Shown here: piece by piece, positions 56,966 to 64,000 of the stretch
How the letters are laid out: each line of letters starts with the position of its first letter
Numbering within the stretch: position 1 is the stretch's first letter
Origin: Paractinoplanes atraurantiacus
Lineage (GTDB): Bacteria > Actinomycetota > Actinomycetes > Mycobacteriales > Micromonosporaceae
NCBI RefSeq assembly: GCF_900215205.1
Contig: NZ_OBDY01000018.1
Coordinates: 1-64,000, forward strand
Direction: 5' to 3'
Length of the DNA stretch: 64,000 nucleotides
Notes under the pieces: generated by a model
Databases searched by the model: none
Seen by the model: the letters and a program-made list of their open reading frames with translations, nothing else
Told to the model about the DNA's origin: nothing
Position numbers and translations under genes: made by a program

Positions 56966-58468
56966 TTACCCGCGACGCCACTTCTGGTTGGCGCCGCCCG
57001 TGCACTCCCAGAGGACCAGCCGGGCGCCGTCGTTGGCGTTCCAGGCGTCGATGTCCACGCACTTGTTGGCCTGCGGGTTGACCAGGTCGCCGGCGGCCGA
57101 CAGGACGAACTGCTGGGCCGCGTTGCCGCTGCAGTTGGCGATCTGGATGACCGCACCGTTCGCGGTCGAGCCCCACGCCACGTCCAGGCACTTGTTGTTC
57201 GACGTCTGAAGCGTGCCGTTCACGAAGTTCCACTTCTGCGCGCCCGTCCCGTTGCATCCCCACATCTGCACCGGCACGCCGTCGGAGAAGTTCGAGTTCG
57301 GCACGTCGATGCACTTGTTGTTCAGGCTGCTGATCAGCGCGGAACCGGAACCGCCGCCGGTGGTGGTCAGCGTCAGGCCGTACACCGAGAGAATCTCGTT
57401 GACCGGCTGGAACCACATGGTGCCGCCGCTGGAGCAGTTGCCCGTGCCGCCCGACGTGACGCCCTGGGCCTGGTTGCCCGAGATCCACGAGCCGCCGGAG
57501 TCGCCCGGCTCGGCGCACGCGTTGCTGCGGGCCAGCCCGGAGACCGCGCCCTGCGAGTACACGATCGTCTCGTTGCGGCCGAGGATCGTGCCGCAGCGCC
57601 AGCCCGTCGTGCGGCCCGAGCGGCAGACCGAGCTGCCGATGGCCGCCTCCTGCGAGCCGGCCACGGTCACGTTGCCGCCGGAGTAGTTGTTCACCCACGG
57701 CTGAGAGGTCCAGTTGCCGTTCGTCCGGATCCAGGCGTAGTCGTTGCCCGGGAACGACGAGCCGGCGAACGTGCCCTGGGCGACGTTGTTGTAGCCGAGC
57801 GTCGGGCTGCCCGTGCCGCCGCAGTGCCCGGCGCTGACGAAGCCGCCGGCGACCGCGAAACCGACCGAGCACAGGGTGTTGCCGTTGATCACGTACTGGT
57901 CGCCGCCGCGGGTGTCGTAGAGCGGTTTCGGCTGTTCGGCCGCGACCACCGAGACCGCACCGGCCCCGGCGGCCTGCGCGAAGGCCGCGGCCTGCTTCTC
58001 CGAGCCGGGCGCGGCCATGACGACCATCCGGTTCGACGGCGTGTCGACGTACCACCCACGGACGATCGAGGGCCGGGCGGACGAGGCGTGCCGATCCAGC
58101 GCGGCGCGGGAGGAGGAGAGGCCGGCGGCGCTGCGGGACACGAGCGCCGGGGTCGCGCCTTCCGCCCGTACCGCCGGGAAAGCGGATGAATCGGTGACCG
58201 CGACCGTCAGGCGGGTTGCCCCGGAGGGGATCCAGGCCCCCGCGTAGGCCGAGCCGAGCCGGGTCTGGAGCCGGCGCTGCACGACCGGCGCGGCGGCCTC
58301 GGTGCGCAGCCGGGTCGCGATCTGGCCGTCGTCGAGTTTGAGGTCGCGCCGCATGGCGGCGAGCATGCCGTCGGGAAGGTCCGGGCCGTCGGGGGTTGCG
58401 GCATTTGCTGGTACGGGGGTGAGCAGCGTGATCGCCGCGGCGGCCACAGCGAGCCATCGTGCGCGCAT
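56966..58468 (-). CDS. Secreted streptogrisin-like serine protease with ricin-B lectin domain
   Basis: A 500-residue S1E-type protease. Signal peptide RWLAVAAAAITLLTPVPANA; a pro-domain (AYAGAWIPSGATRLTVAVTD; VRGWYVDTPSNRMVVM); the protease domain with triad His in GGFVSAGHCGG, Asp in PGNDYAWIRT and Ser in EPGDSGGSWIS; and a C-terminal ricin-B lectin with repeated CIDV/CLDV/CVDI and QKW motifs. The lectin would tether the enzyme to polysaccharide. An AAAGGAC site precedes the ATG. A LacI-type palindrome lies 45 bp upstream. Confidence 0.93.
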   Translation of the reverse strand: MRARWLAVAAAAITLLTPVPANAATPDGPDLPDGMLAAMRRDLKLDDGQIATRLRTEAAAPVVQRRLQTRLGSAYAGAWIPSGATRLTVAVTDSSAFPAVRAEGATPALVSRSAAGLSSSRAALDRHASSARPSIVRGWYVDTPSNRMVVMAAPGSEKQAAAFAQAAGAGAVSVVAAEQPKPLYDTRGGDQYVINGNTLCSVGFAVAGGFVSAGHCGGTGSPTLGYNNVAQGTFAGSSFPGNDYAWIRTNGNWTSQPWVNNYSGGNVTVAGSQEAAIGSSVCRSGRTTGWRCGTILGRNETIVYSQGAVSGLARSNACAEPGDSGGSWISGNQAQGVTSGGTGNCSSGGTMWFQPVNEILSVYGLTLTTTGGGSGSALISSLNNKCIDVPNSNFSDGVPVQMWGCNGTGAQKWNFVNGTLQTSNNKCLDVAWGSTANGAVIQIANCSGNAAQQFVLSAAGDLVNPQANKCVDIDAWNANDGARLVLWECTGGANQKWRRG

Positions 58469-58512
58469 GACAGCGTCCTTTCGGTGGGGATTAATCGGAG
58501 GCTGTCGATGCC

Positions 58513-58526
58513 TGACAACGCTGTCA
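58513..58526. promoter_or_regulatory. LacI-type operator before the protease gene
   Basis: TGACAACGCTGTCA has TGACA/TGTCA arms around a CG centre, the same pattern as 6719-6732. On the minus strand TTGACA overlaps it as a possible -35. It lies 45 bp upstream of the protease start, so a sugar-responsive LacI repressor probably controls the gene. Confidence 0.55.
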
Positions 58527-58655
58527 AGAAACAATGAAGAAACCTGCCCGTATGAACCACGTGGCCTCCGTCGCCTCCTCTCGCCGACACCGGCCCGGGC
58601 GTGCAAGGCTGTGTTCTTCGACAAGTCGTTCGCAGCAGACGGGGTGTACAAGCAA

Positions 58656-59813
58656 ATGGGCATGGTCAAGGTGGTCGGCCTGGTGCTGCACCCGCGGCGC
58701 GACTGCGGCTCCGCGATCGACGCGATCACACGCTGGGCGCAGCGGCGCGACGTCACCGTGCTGGGCCTGCACGAGGAGATCGACCGGATCGACTGCCAGG
58801 CCGAGGCGGTCAGCCCCGAGGAGATGGTCGAGCGGGCCGGCCTGCTCGTCAGCCTCGGCGGCGACGGCACCATGCTGCGCACCATGCGGCTGGTCGAGGG
58901 GCGCAAGACGCCCGTGCTCGGCGTCAACGTCGGCCGGCTCGGCTTCCTGGCCGAGGTCGATCTGCCCGATCTGCCCGAGGCGCTCTCGGCGATCGACGAG
59001 CACCGGTTCACCATCGAGTCGCGCACCGCGGTGCGCACCGTGCTGCCCGACGGCAAGGCCGTGTCGGCGTTCAACGACATCGCCATGGTCCGGGTGCCCG
59101 GCGACGGCCTGGCCGCGATCGGCATCTCGGTCGAGGGCAAGAACTTCGTCAACTACCAGGCCGACGCCGTCATCGTCTCCACGCCGACCGGCTCCACGGC
59201 GTACAGCTTCTCGGCCGGCGGCCCGATCGTCTCCCCGAACGTCGAGGGCCTGATCGTCACCGCCGCCGCCGCGCACTCCTCGTTCAACCGCCCGCTGATG
59301 CTGGCCCTCACCGAGCGTCTCGAGCTCGACGTGCTGGCCACCAGCGGCCGCCTGGCCATCGAGGTCGACGGCATCATCGAGGGCTACGCCCGCCCCGACG
59401 ACCGGCTGGCCATCGAGCCCGTCCCGTCCGCGGCCAACGTGATCCGCCTCGGCGGCACCTCGTTCTACGAGCGGGCCCGGCGCAAGCTGCGGGTCGAGGG
59501 CAGCGCCCAGGTCGGCGTGCCCGACTCGGCCGACGCCGTCGTCGTCGACAGCTTCGAGCGCCAGCGCTACGAGGTGCTGCTCGGCGGCGAGGTGGCCGGC
59601 GTGCTCAACTACCGCCGCCACGGCGAGAAGATCGAGCTGATGCACACCGAGATCGAGCAGACGTTCTCCGGCCGCGGGCTGGCCAGCCGGCTGGCCTCGG
59701 CCGCGCTCGAGGACGCCCGCGGCCGCGCCACCCCGGTGGTCGTCTCCTGCCCCTTCGTCATCGGATATCTGGACCGCCACCCCGAGTACGCCGACCTGCT
59801 GAGCCAGAGCTGA
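58656..59813 (+). CDS. nadK: NAD kinase fused to a C-terminal GNAT (NATD1/YidJ-like) domain
   Basis: About 385 residues (ATG at 58656 or 58662). Residues 1-290 are an NAD kinase: LLVSLGGDGTMLRTMRLV (GGDGT), LGVNVGRLGFLAEVDL, and VIVSTPTGSTAYSFSAGGP. A distinct domain follows: FERQRYEVLLGGEVAGVLNY, EIEQTFSGRGLASRLASAAL and CPFVIGYLDRHPEYADLL, the short GNAT fold of NATD1/YidJ proteins. The kinase makes NADP; the acetyltransferase partner is of unknown target and might modify the enzyme or read acetyl-CoA. It is 11 bp upstream of the receiver-reductase gene. Confidence 0.9.
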   Translation: MGMVKVVGLVLHPRRDCGSAIDAITRWAQRRDVTVLGLHEEIDRIDCQAEAVSPEEMVERAGLLVSLGGDGTMLRTMRLVEGRKTPVLGVNVGRLGFLAEVDLPDLPEALSAIDEHRFTIESRTAVRTVLPDGKAVSAFNDIAMVRVPGDGLAAIGISVEGKNFVNYQADAVIVSTPTGSTAYSFSAGGPIVSPNVEGLIVTAAAAHSSFNRPLMLALTERLELDVLATSGRLAIEVDGIIEGYARPDDRLAIEPVPSAANVIRLGGTSFYERARRKLRVEGSAQVGVPDSADAVVVDSFERQRYEVLLGGEVAGVLNYRRHGEKIELMHTEIEQTFSGRGLASRLASAALEDARGRATPVVVSCPFVIGYLDRHPEYADLLSQS

Positions 59814-59824
59814 GGTATTGACCC

Positions 59825-61483
59825 ATGGGCCATCCCGCGATCCTCACCGTCGACGACGACCCTTCGGTCTCCCGGGCCATCGCCCGCGACCTGCGCCGCC
59901 GCTACGGCGACCAGTACCGGATCCTGCGCGCCTCCTCGGCCTCCGACGCGCTGGACGCCCTCAAGGAGCTCAAGCTGCGCGGCGGCCGGGTTGCCGTCAT
60001 GCTCGCCGACTACCGGATGCCGCAGATCAACGGCATCGAGTTCCTGGAGCAGGCGATGGACCTGTTCCCGAACGCCCGAAGGGCCTTGCTGACCGCGTAC
60101 GCCGACACGGACGCCGCCATCTCGGCCATCAACGTGGTCGACGTCGACCACTACCTGCTCAAGCCGTGGGACCCGCCGGAGGAGAAGCTCTACCCGGTGA
60201 TCGACGCGCTGCTCGACGCGTGGCAGGCCACCGGCGACCGCGAGATCGAGGACATCCGGGTCGTCGGCCACCGCTGGAGCGAGCCGTCCTACCAGATCCG
60301 CGACTTCCTGGCCCGCAACCTGGTGCCCTACAAGTGGTACGGCGCCGACGAGGCCGAGGGCCGCCGCCTGCTCGAGGCGGCCGGTGTCGGCCCCGAGGCG
60401 ATCCCGCTGGTGGTGACCGCCGACGGGCGGGCGCTGGCCCAGCCCAGCACCACCGAGGTGGCCGAGGCGGCCGGGCTCTCCACCGCGCCCAACCGCGACT
60501 TCTACGACCTGATCATCGTGGGCGGCGGCCCGGCCGGGCTCGGCGCGGCCGTCTACGGCGCCTCCGAGGGCCTGCGGACGCTGATGGTCGAGCGCCAGGC
60601 CGTCGGCGGCCAGGCCGGCCAGAGCTCCCGCATCGAGAACTACCTGGGCTTCCCCGACGGCATCTCCGGGGCCCAGCTCACCGACCGGGCGCGGCGGCAG
60701 GCCGGCAAGTTCTCCGCCGAGGTGCTCAACACCCGCGAGGTCACCGGCCTGCGGGCCGACGGCTCGGCCCGCACCCTCACCTTCGCCGACGGCGGCGAGG
60801 TGTCGGCACACTCGATCGTGCTCGCGACCGGCGTCGCCTACCGCCCGCTGGTGGCCGAGGGCATCGCCGACTTCACCGGCTCCGGCGTCTACTACGGCTC
60901 GGCCTCGACCGAGGGCCCGTCCTGCGCCGGCACCGACGTCTACATCGTCGGCGGGGCCAACTCGGCCGGGCAGGCGGCGCTCTTCTTCTCCCGCTACGCC
61001 CGGTCGGTCACCCTGCTCGTGCGCGGCGACTCGCTCGAGGCGTCGATGTCGTACTACCTGATCCAGCAGCTCAACCAGGTCGAGAACATCCGGGTGCGCA
61101 CCCGCTGCGAGGTGATCGGGGCCCAGGGCAACGGCCACCTCCAGGCGATCACGATCTGCGACAGCAAAGAGGGCATGAGCACCACCGTCGAGTGCGGCTA
61201 CCTGTTCGTCTTCATCGGCGCCGAGCCGCGCACGGACTGGCTGGGCACGGCCGTCGCCCGCGACGAGAAGGGCTTCGTCTACACCGGGCCCGACCTGCTC
61301 GCAAATGGGTCCCGTCCGAAGGGATGGGATCGGGACCGCGATCCGTTCTACCTGGAGTGCAGTGTTCCCGGCATCTTCGCCGCCGGCGACGTCCGGGCCA
61401 ACTCGGTCAAACGGGTGGCCTCGGCGGTCGGCGAGGGCGCGATGGCCGTCACGCTGGTCCATCGCTACCTGGAGGCGCAGTGA
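59825..61483 (+). CDS. Receiver domain fused to a thioredoxin-reductase-like flavoprotein
   Basis: A 552-residue fusion. Residues 1-125 are a CheY-like receiver with an intact phosphoacceptor (VMLADYRMPQINGIEFL) and Lys (HYLLKPWDP). Residues about 130-230 are a thioredoxin-like linker domain (YKWYGADEAEGRRLLE). From about 235 a TrxR-type flavoprotein follows: DLIIVGGGPAGLGAAVYGAS, GGQAGQSSRIENYLGFP, a second NAD(P) loop YIVGGANSAGQAALFF, and GIFAAGDVRANSVKRVASA. The CxxC pair of true thioredoxin reductases is absent (STEGPSCAG has one Cys). Phosphorylation may control electron transfer. It is followed directly by a kinase gene. Confidence 0.88.
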   Translation: MGHPAILTVDDDPSVSRAIARDLRRRYGDQYRILRASSASDALDALKELKLRGGRVAVMLADYRMPQINGIEFLEQAMDLFPNARRALLTAYADTDAAISAINVVDVDHYLLKPWDPPEEKLYPVIDALLDAWQATGDREIEDIRVVGHRWSEPSYQIRDFLARNLVPYKWYGADEAEGRRLLEAAGVGPEAIPLVVTADGRALAQPSTTEVAEAAGLSTAPNRDFYDLIIVGGGPAGLGAAVYGASEGLRTLMVERQAVGGQAGQSSRIENYLGFPDGISGAQLTDRARRQAGKFSAEVLNTREVTGLRADGSARTLTFADGGEVSAHSIVLATGVAYRPLVAEGIADFTGSGVYYGSASTEGPSCAGTDVYIVGGANSAGQAALFFSRYARSVTLLVRGDSLEASMSYYLIQQLNQVENIRVRTRCEVIGAQGNGHLQAITICDSKEGMSTTVECGYLFVFIGAEPRTDWLGTAVARDEKGFVYTGPDLLANGSRPKGWDRDRDPFYLECSVPGIFAAGDVRANSVKRVASAVGEGAMAVTLVHRYLEAQ

Positions 61484-61484
61484 G

Positions 61485-62951
61485 ATGAGCGACACCGATC
61501 CGGTCACGCTCGTACCGTGTGAACCCGGCGCTCTGACGCCGGCCGAGCTCCGCACCCTGTTCCTGTTCGAGAAGCTGACCGACGAGCAGCTTCAGTGGAT
61601 CTCCGATCACGGCTGCACCATGCACATGCCCGCGGGCGGCGTGGTGATCCAGGAGGGCGACCCCGCCGATCAGTTCTTCGTGCTTCTCAGCGGCACGATC
61701 GCGCTCAGCCGCAAGGTCGGCCAGGACGACGTGCAGACTTCCCGTACGGAGCAGCGCGGCGTCTACATGGGCGCCACCAACGCCTATCTGCGCGACGACG
61801 GCGTCCCCCGCCGGTACATGGCGAGCATGCGGGCCCTCGACGACTCCGACTTCTTCGTGATGAGCGCCGAGGACTTCGGCCACATCATGCGCGAGTGGTT
61901 CCCGATGGCGGTCCACCTGCTGGAGGGCCTGACGCTGGGGATGCGCAGCTCGCAGGCGGCGATCAGCGAGCGGCAGCGGCTCACCGCGCTCGGCGCGCTC
62001 TCGGCCGGCCTCATGCACGAGCTGAACAACCCGGCCGCGGCCGCCTCCCGGGCCACCGCCTCGCTGCGCCAGCGGGTCGCCGGCATGCGCCACAAGCTGG
62101 GCATGCTCGCCGCCGGCAAGGTGCCGACCGACCGCCTGGTGGCGCTGGTCGAGCTCCAGGAGGACGTGATCGAGCGGGCGGCGAAGGCGCCGGCCCTGAC
62201 CGCCATGCAGGTCGCCGACCGTGAGGACGAGCTCGGCGACTGGATGGACGAGCGCAACGTGACCGGCGCCTGGGACCTGGCCGCGGTCTTCGCCCAGGGC
62301 GGCCTCGACATCGAGTGCCTCAGCGACATGGAGGCCCGGGTCGGCTCGCCGGAGCTGCTCGATCAGGCCATCCACTGGATCGGCTACGCGCTCGAGACCG
62401 AGCAGCTGATGACCGACATCGAGGACGCCACGAGCCGGGTGTCGTCGCTGGTCGCCTCGGCCAAGCAGTACTCGCAGATGGACCGGGCCGCGCACCAGTG
62501 GATCGACGTGCACACCGGCCTCGACAGCACCCTGGTCATGCTCACCCACAAGATCGGCACGGGGGTGAAGGTGGTCAAGGACTACGACCGCACGCTCCCG
62601 CAGATCCCGGCCCACCCGGCCGAGCTCAACCAGGTCTGGACCAACCTGATCGACAACGCGGTGCAGGCCATGAACGGCGCCGGCACCCTGACGATCAAGA
62701 CCTACCGCGAGGACGACCACGTGATCGTCGCGGTCGGCGACACCGGGCCGGGCGTGCCCGACGAGCTGAAGAAGAGGGTCTTCGAGCCGTTCTTCACGAC
62801 GAAGCCGGTGGGCGAGGGTACGGGCCTGGGCCTGGACATCTCCTACCGGATCGTGGTGAACGGCCACGGCGGCGACATCAAGCTGGAGTCGAAGCCGGGC
62901 GACACGAAGTTCAAGGTCCGGCTGCCGCTGAACGAGCCCGCCTCGGCCTGA
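61485..62951 (+). CDS. Cytoplasmic histidine kinase with a cyclic-nucleotide-binding-type domain
   Basis: A 488-residue protein starting one base after the flavoprotein stop. Residues about 20-150 are a CRP-like cNMP fold (LFEKLTDEQLQWISDHG; VVIQEGDPADQFFVLLSGTI). A middle helical region with the H-box LSAGLMHELNNPAAAASRA leads to an ATPase domain (NQVWTNLIDNAVQAMNGAG; VAVGDTGPGVPDELK; EGTGLGLDISYRIV). There are no membrane spans. It is the natural phosphodonor for the receiver of the upstream flavoprotein, making a redox-coupled two-component pair. Confidence 0.9.
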   Translation: MSDTDPVTLVPCEPGALTPAELRTLFLFEKLTDEQLQWISDHGCTMHMPAGGVVIQEGDPADQFFVLLSGTIALSRKVGQDDVQTSRTEQRGVYMGATNAYLRDDGVPRRYMASMRALDDSDFFVMSAEDFGHIMREWFPMAVHLLEGLTLGMRSSQAAISERQRLTALGALSAGLMHELNNPAAAASRATASLRQRVAGMRHKLGMLAAGKVPTDRLVALVELQEDVIERAAKAPALTAMQVADREDELGDWMDERNVTGAWDLAAVFAQGGLDIECLSDMEARVGSPELLDQAIHWIGYALETEQLMTDIEDATSRVSSLVASAKQYSQMDRAAHQWIDVHTGLDSTLVMLTHKIGTGVKVVKDYDRTLPQIPAHPAELNQVWTNLIDNAVQAMNGAGTLTIKTYREDDHVIVAVGDTGPGVPDELKKRVFEPFFTTKPVGEGTGLGLDISYRIVVNGHGGDIKLESKPGDTKFKVRLPLNEPASA

Positions 62952-62952
62952 C

Positions 62953-63504
62953 TCAACTCGGATAGCGCAGGCCGTTGACGGTCAGATCGATGATCGCGGC
63001 GGCCTGCGCTTCCCGGCCGGCGGCGTCGTTGGCGAGGCTGATGCCGCTCAGGGCGTTGGCCAGCACGGCCGCTTCGATCCGCGAGGCGAAGATCCCGTCC
63101 CGATAGCCGGCGTCGAGAAACTTCTGCAGGGCGGCATAGACCTCGTCGTGCGTGGCGGCCAGCCCTTCGGCGTCGGTGGCCTTGACGATCGACTTGAGGG
63201 CCATGGCCAGGCCGGGCTTGCCCTGAGCGTTGCCGATGAATCGCCGCATCCAGGCTTTCATGGCCTCGTCGGCGGGCATGGCGGCCAGCAGTTCATCGGC
63301 GCCACCGCAGAGCCGGCCGATCTCGTGCCGGTACGCCCCGGCGATCAGAGCCTCGCGCGTCGGAAAGTGCCGGTAGAGCGTGGCGATGCCGACGTTGGCC
63401 CGGCGAGCCACCTCGTCGAGCGCGATCTCGACGCCACGCTCCCGAAACACCTCAACGGCGGCCGCGATGATCGCCTCCCGCTTGCGGCGAGCATCCGCCC
63501 GCAT
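62953..63504 (-). CDS. TetR family transcriptional regulator
   Basis: A 183-residue regulator beginning MRADARRKREAIIAAAVEVF; the ATG at 63504 has an AGGAG site, while the upstream GTG at 63522 does not. Helix-turn-helix: IALDEVARRANVGIATLYRH. It is divergent from a methyltransferase gene and the intergenic region has two matching palindromes, so it probably represses both. A TAAGAT box for this gene overlaps them. Confidence 0.88.
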   Translation of the reverse strand: MRADARRKREAIIAAAVEVFRERGVEIALDEVARRANVGIATLYRHFPTREALIAGAYRHEIGRLCGGADELLAAMPADEAMKAWMRRFIGNAQGKPGLAMALKSIVKATDAEGLAATHDEVYAALQKFLDAGYRDGIFASRIEAAVLANALSGISLANDAAGREAQAAAIIDLTVNGLRYPS

Positions 63505-63582
63505 CGGCTTCTCCTGCGTCACTGTCGCCTACCCTTCGCTCGTCCGTGCTGGCTGAGACCGCTCTCAGGCAATCTTGCGAAG

Positions 63583-63621
63583 TGGAGGATTCCTCCATAT
63601 CTTAGGTGGAGTAATCCTCCA
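63583..63621. promoter_or_regulatory. Double operator between TetR and methyltransferase genes
   Basis: TGGAGGATTCCTCCA (63583-63597) is a perfect palindrome and TGGAGTAATCCTCCA (63607-63621) a close copy, centres 24 bp apart. They overlap the probable -10 boxes TAAGAT (minus) and TACCTT (plus, 63624). Two TetR dimers on adjacent faces could shut both promoters. Confidence 0.75.
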
Positions 63622-63644
63622 CTTACCTTAGCAGGCAGGTTGCG

Positions 63645-64000
63645 ATGTCTTTGCTTTCGGAATTCCTTCGTCGCCCGTGGGAAGTCGGCGCCGTCGCGCC
63701 GAGCGGGGCCGCCCTGTCCGAGCTCGCCGTCGCGCCGATCCCCAGCACGGGTGAGCCGGTCGTGGTCGAGCTCGGGCCCGGCACGGGGCCGTTCACCGAG
63801 GCCATCCAGCGCCGCCTGGGCGGCCGCGGGCGGCACCTGGCCATCGAGATCAACCCACGCCTGGCCGAGCAGCTCGCCGCCCGCCACCCCAAGGTGGAAG
63901 TGATCACGGCCGACGCCGGCGCCCTGCCCGAACTGCTGGCCGAGCGGGGCCTGGCCGGCGCCGACGTCATCGTCAGCGGGTTGCCGTGGGCCGCCTTCGC
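63645..64000 (+). CDS. SAM-dependent methyltransferase, phospholipid- or rRNA-dimethylase-like (cut by window end)
   Basis: The first 118 codons are visible from an ATG at 63645 with CAGGCAGG upstream. MSLLSEFLRRPWEVGAVAPS is followed by the SAM loop PVVVELGPGTGPFTEAIQ, the second acidic residue in HLAIEINPRLAEQLA, VEVITADAGALPELLAERG and the beginning of motif IV VIVSGLPWAAF. This matches PmtA-like phospholipid N-methyltransferases and KsgA relatives. The C-terminus is outside the window. Controlled by the divergent TetR gene. Confidence 0.85.
   Translation, partial: MSLLSEFLRRPWEVGAVAPSGAALSELAVAPIPSTGEPVVVELGPGTGPFTEAIQRRLGGRGRHLAIEINPRLAEQLAARHPKVEVITADAGALPELLAERGLAGADVIVSGLPWAAF

Noticed and set aside
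1..64000. A defence island, biosynthetic cluster or prophage
   Set aside because: I found no Cas, restriction, toxin-antitoxin, NRPS/PKS, integrase or phage structural genes; gene content is housekeeping, transport, secretion and regulation.

Overview
The window is high-GC DNA with many GTG starts, dense ATGA/GTGA start-stop overlaps, and at least a dozen starts lying 6-8 nt behind a TAnnnT box (leaderless mRNAs). Gene content and style (LacI-controlled sugar ABC operons, secreted hydrolases with CBM2 or ricin-B lectin modules, ApbE redox operon, GGDEF-EAL proteins, SulP-carbonic anhydrase) suggest a filamentous or sporulating actinomycete, most likely Micromonosporaceae (Actinoplanes-like). 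It looks like ordinary chromosome rather than a large island; the only mobile element is an IS630-type end at the left edge.

Layout. 0-10 kb: IS630 end abutting a TetR gene; TetR/FabF divergent pair sharing one palindrome; LigD-type polymerase domain; a LacI-regulated sugar ABC transporter (two permeases, lipoprotein); an NAD-binding oxidoreductase; small genes. 10-17.5 kb: epoxide hydrolase pseudogene, LLM oxidoreductase, RNase H, two ABC-2 exporters, and a NarL-type two-component system coupled to the second. 17.5-18.6 kb: a 1.1-kb gene-free stretch with tandem repeats and a c-di-AMP-riboswitch-like leader. 18.6-21.8 kb: a tightly coupled redox operon (secreted peptide, ApbE, ferric-reductase-like membrane protein, NuoF/SLBB-like protein, a 39-codon micro-ORF, 3Fe-4S ferredoxin). 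23-30.7 kb: a c-di-GMP-I riboswitch driving a 1001-residue Calx-beta surface protein, then a heterodimeric ABC exporter with its TetR repressor. 30.7-41 kb: a GGDEF-EAL protein, LTA-synthase-like sulfatase, secreted proteins, CbiZ, an 18-bp tandem repeat array, TetR/GNAT pair, and a methyltransferase with a degenerate P-loop domain. 41-44.4 kb: molybdate operon (Mop-type regulator, modABC). 44.4-54 kb: GH13 enzyme, DUF1684, MerR-methyltransferase fusion, kinase, PrsW-like protease, broken GAF gene, SulP-carbonic anhydrase fusion, a truncated UPF0158 gene, SDR, DUF4240. 54-59 kb: secreted GH64 beta-1,3-glucanase with CBM2 and a streptogrisin-like protease with a ricin-B lectin. 58.6-64 kb: NAD kinase-GNAT fusion, a receiver-thioredoxin-reductase-like protein coupled to a cNMP-binding histidine kinase, and a TetR/methyltransferase pair with a double operator.

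Functional links. The GGDEF-EAL protein could make or degrade the ligand of the riboswitch ahead of the Calx-beta protein. A TGACAnCGnTGTCA palindrome occurs both in front of the sugar-binding lipoprotein gene and in front of the secreted protease gene 52 kb away, which would place both under one LacI-type regulator. The redox operon is the least conventional system: its first product has a C-terminal SGAT motif like those modified by ApbE, and its micro-ORF arose by duplication of the 3' end of the preceding gene.
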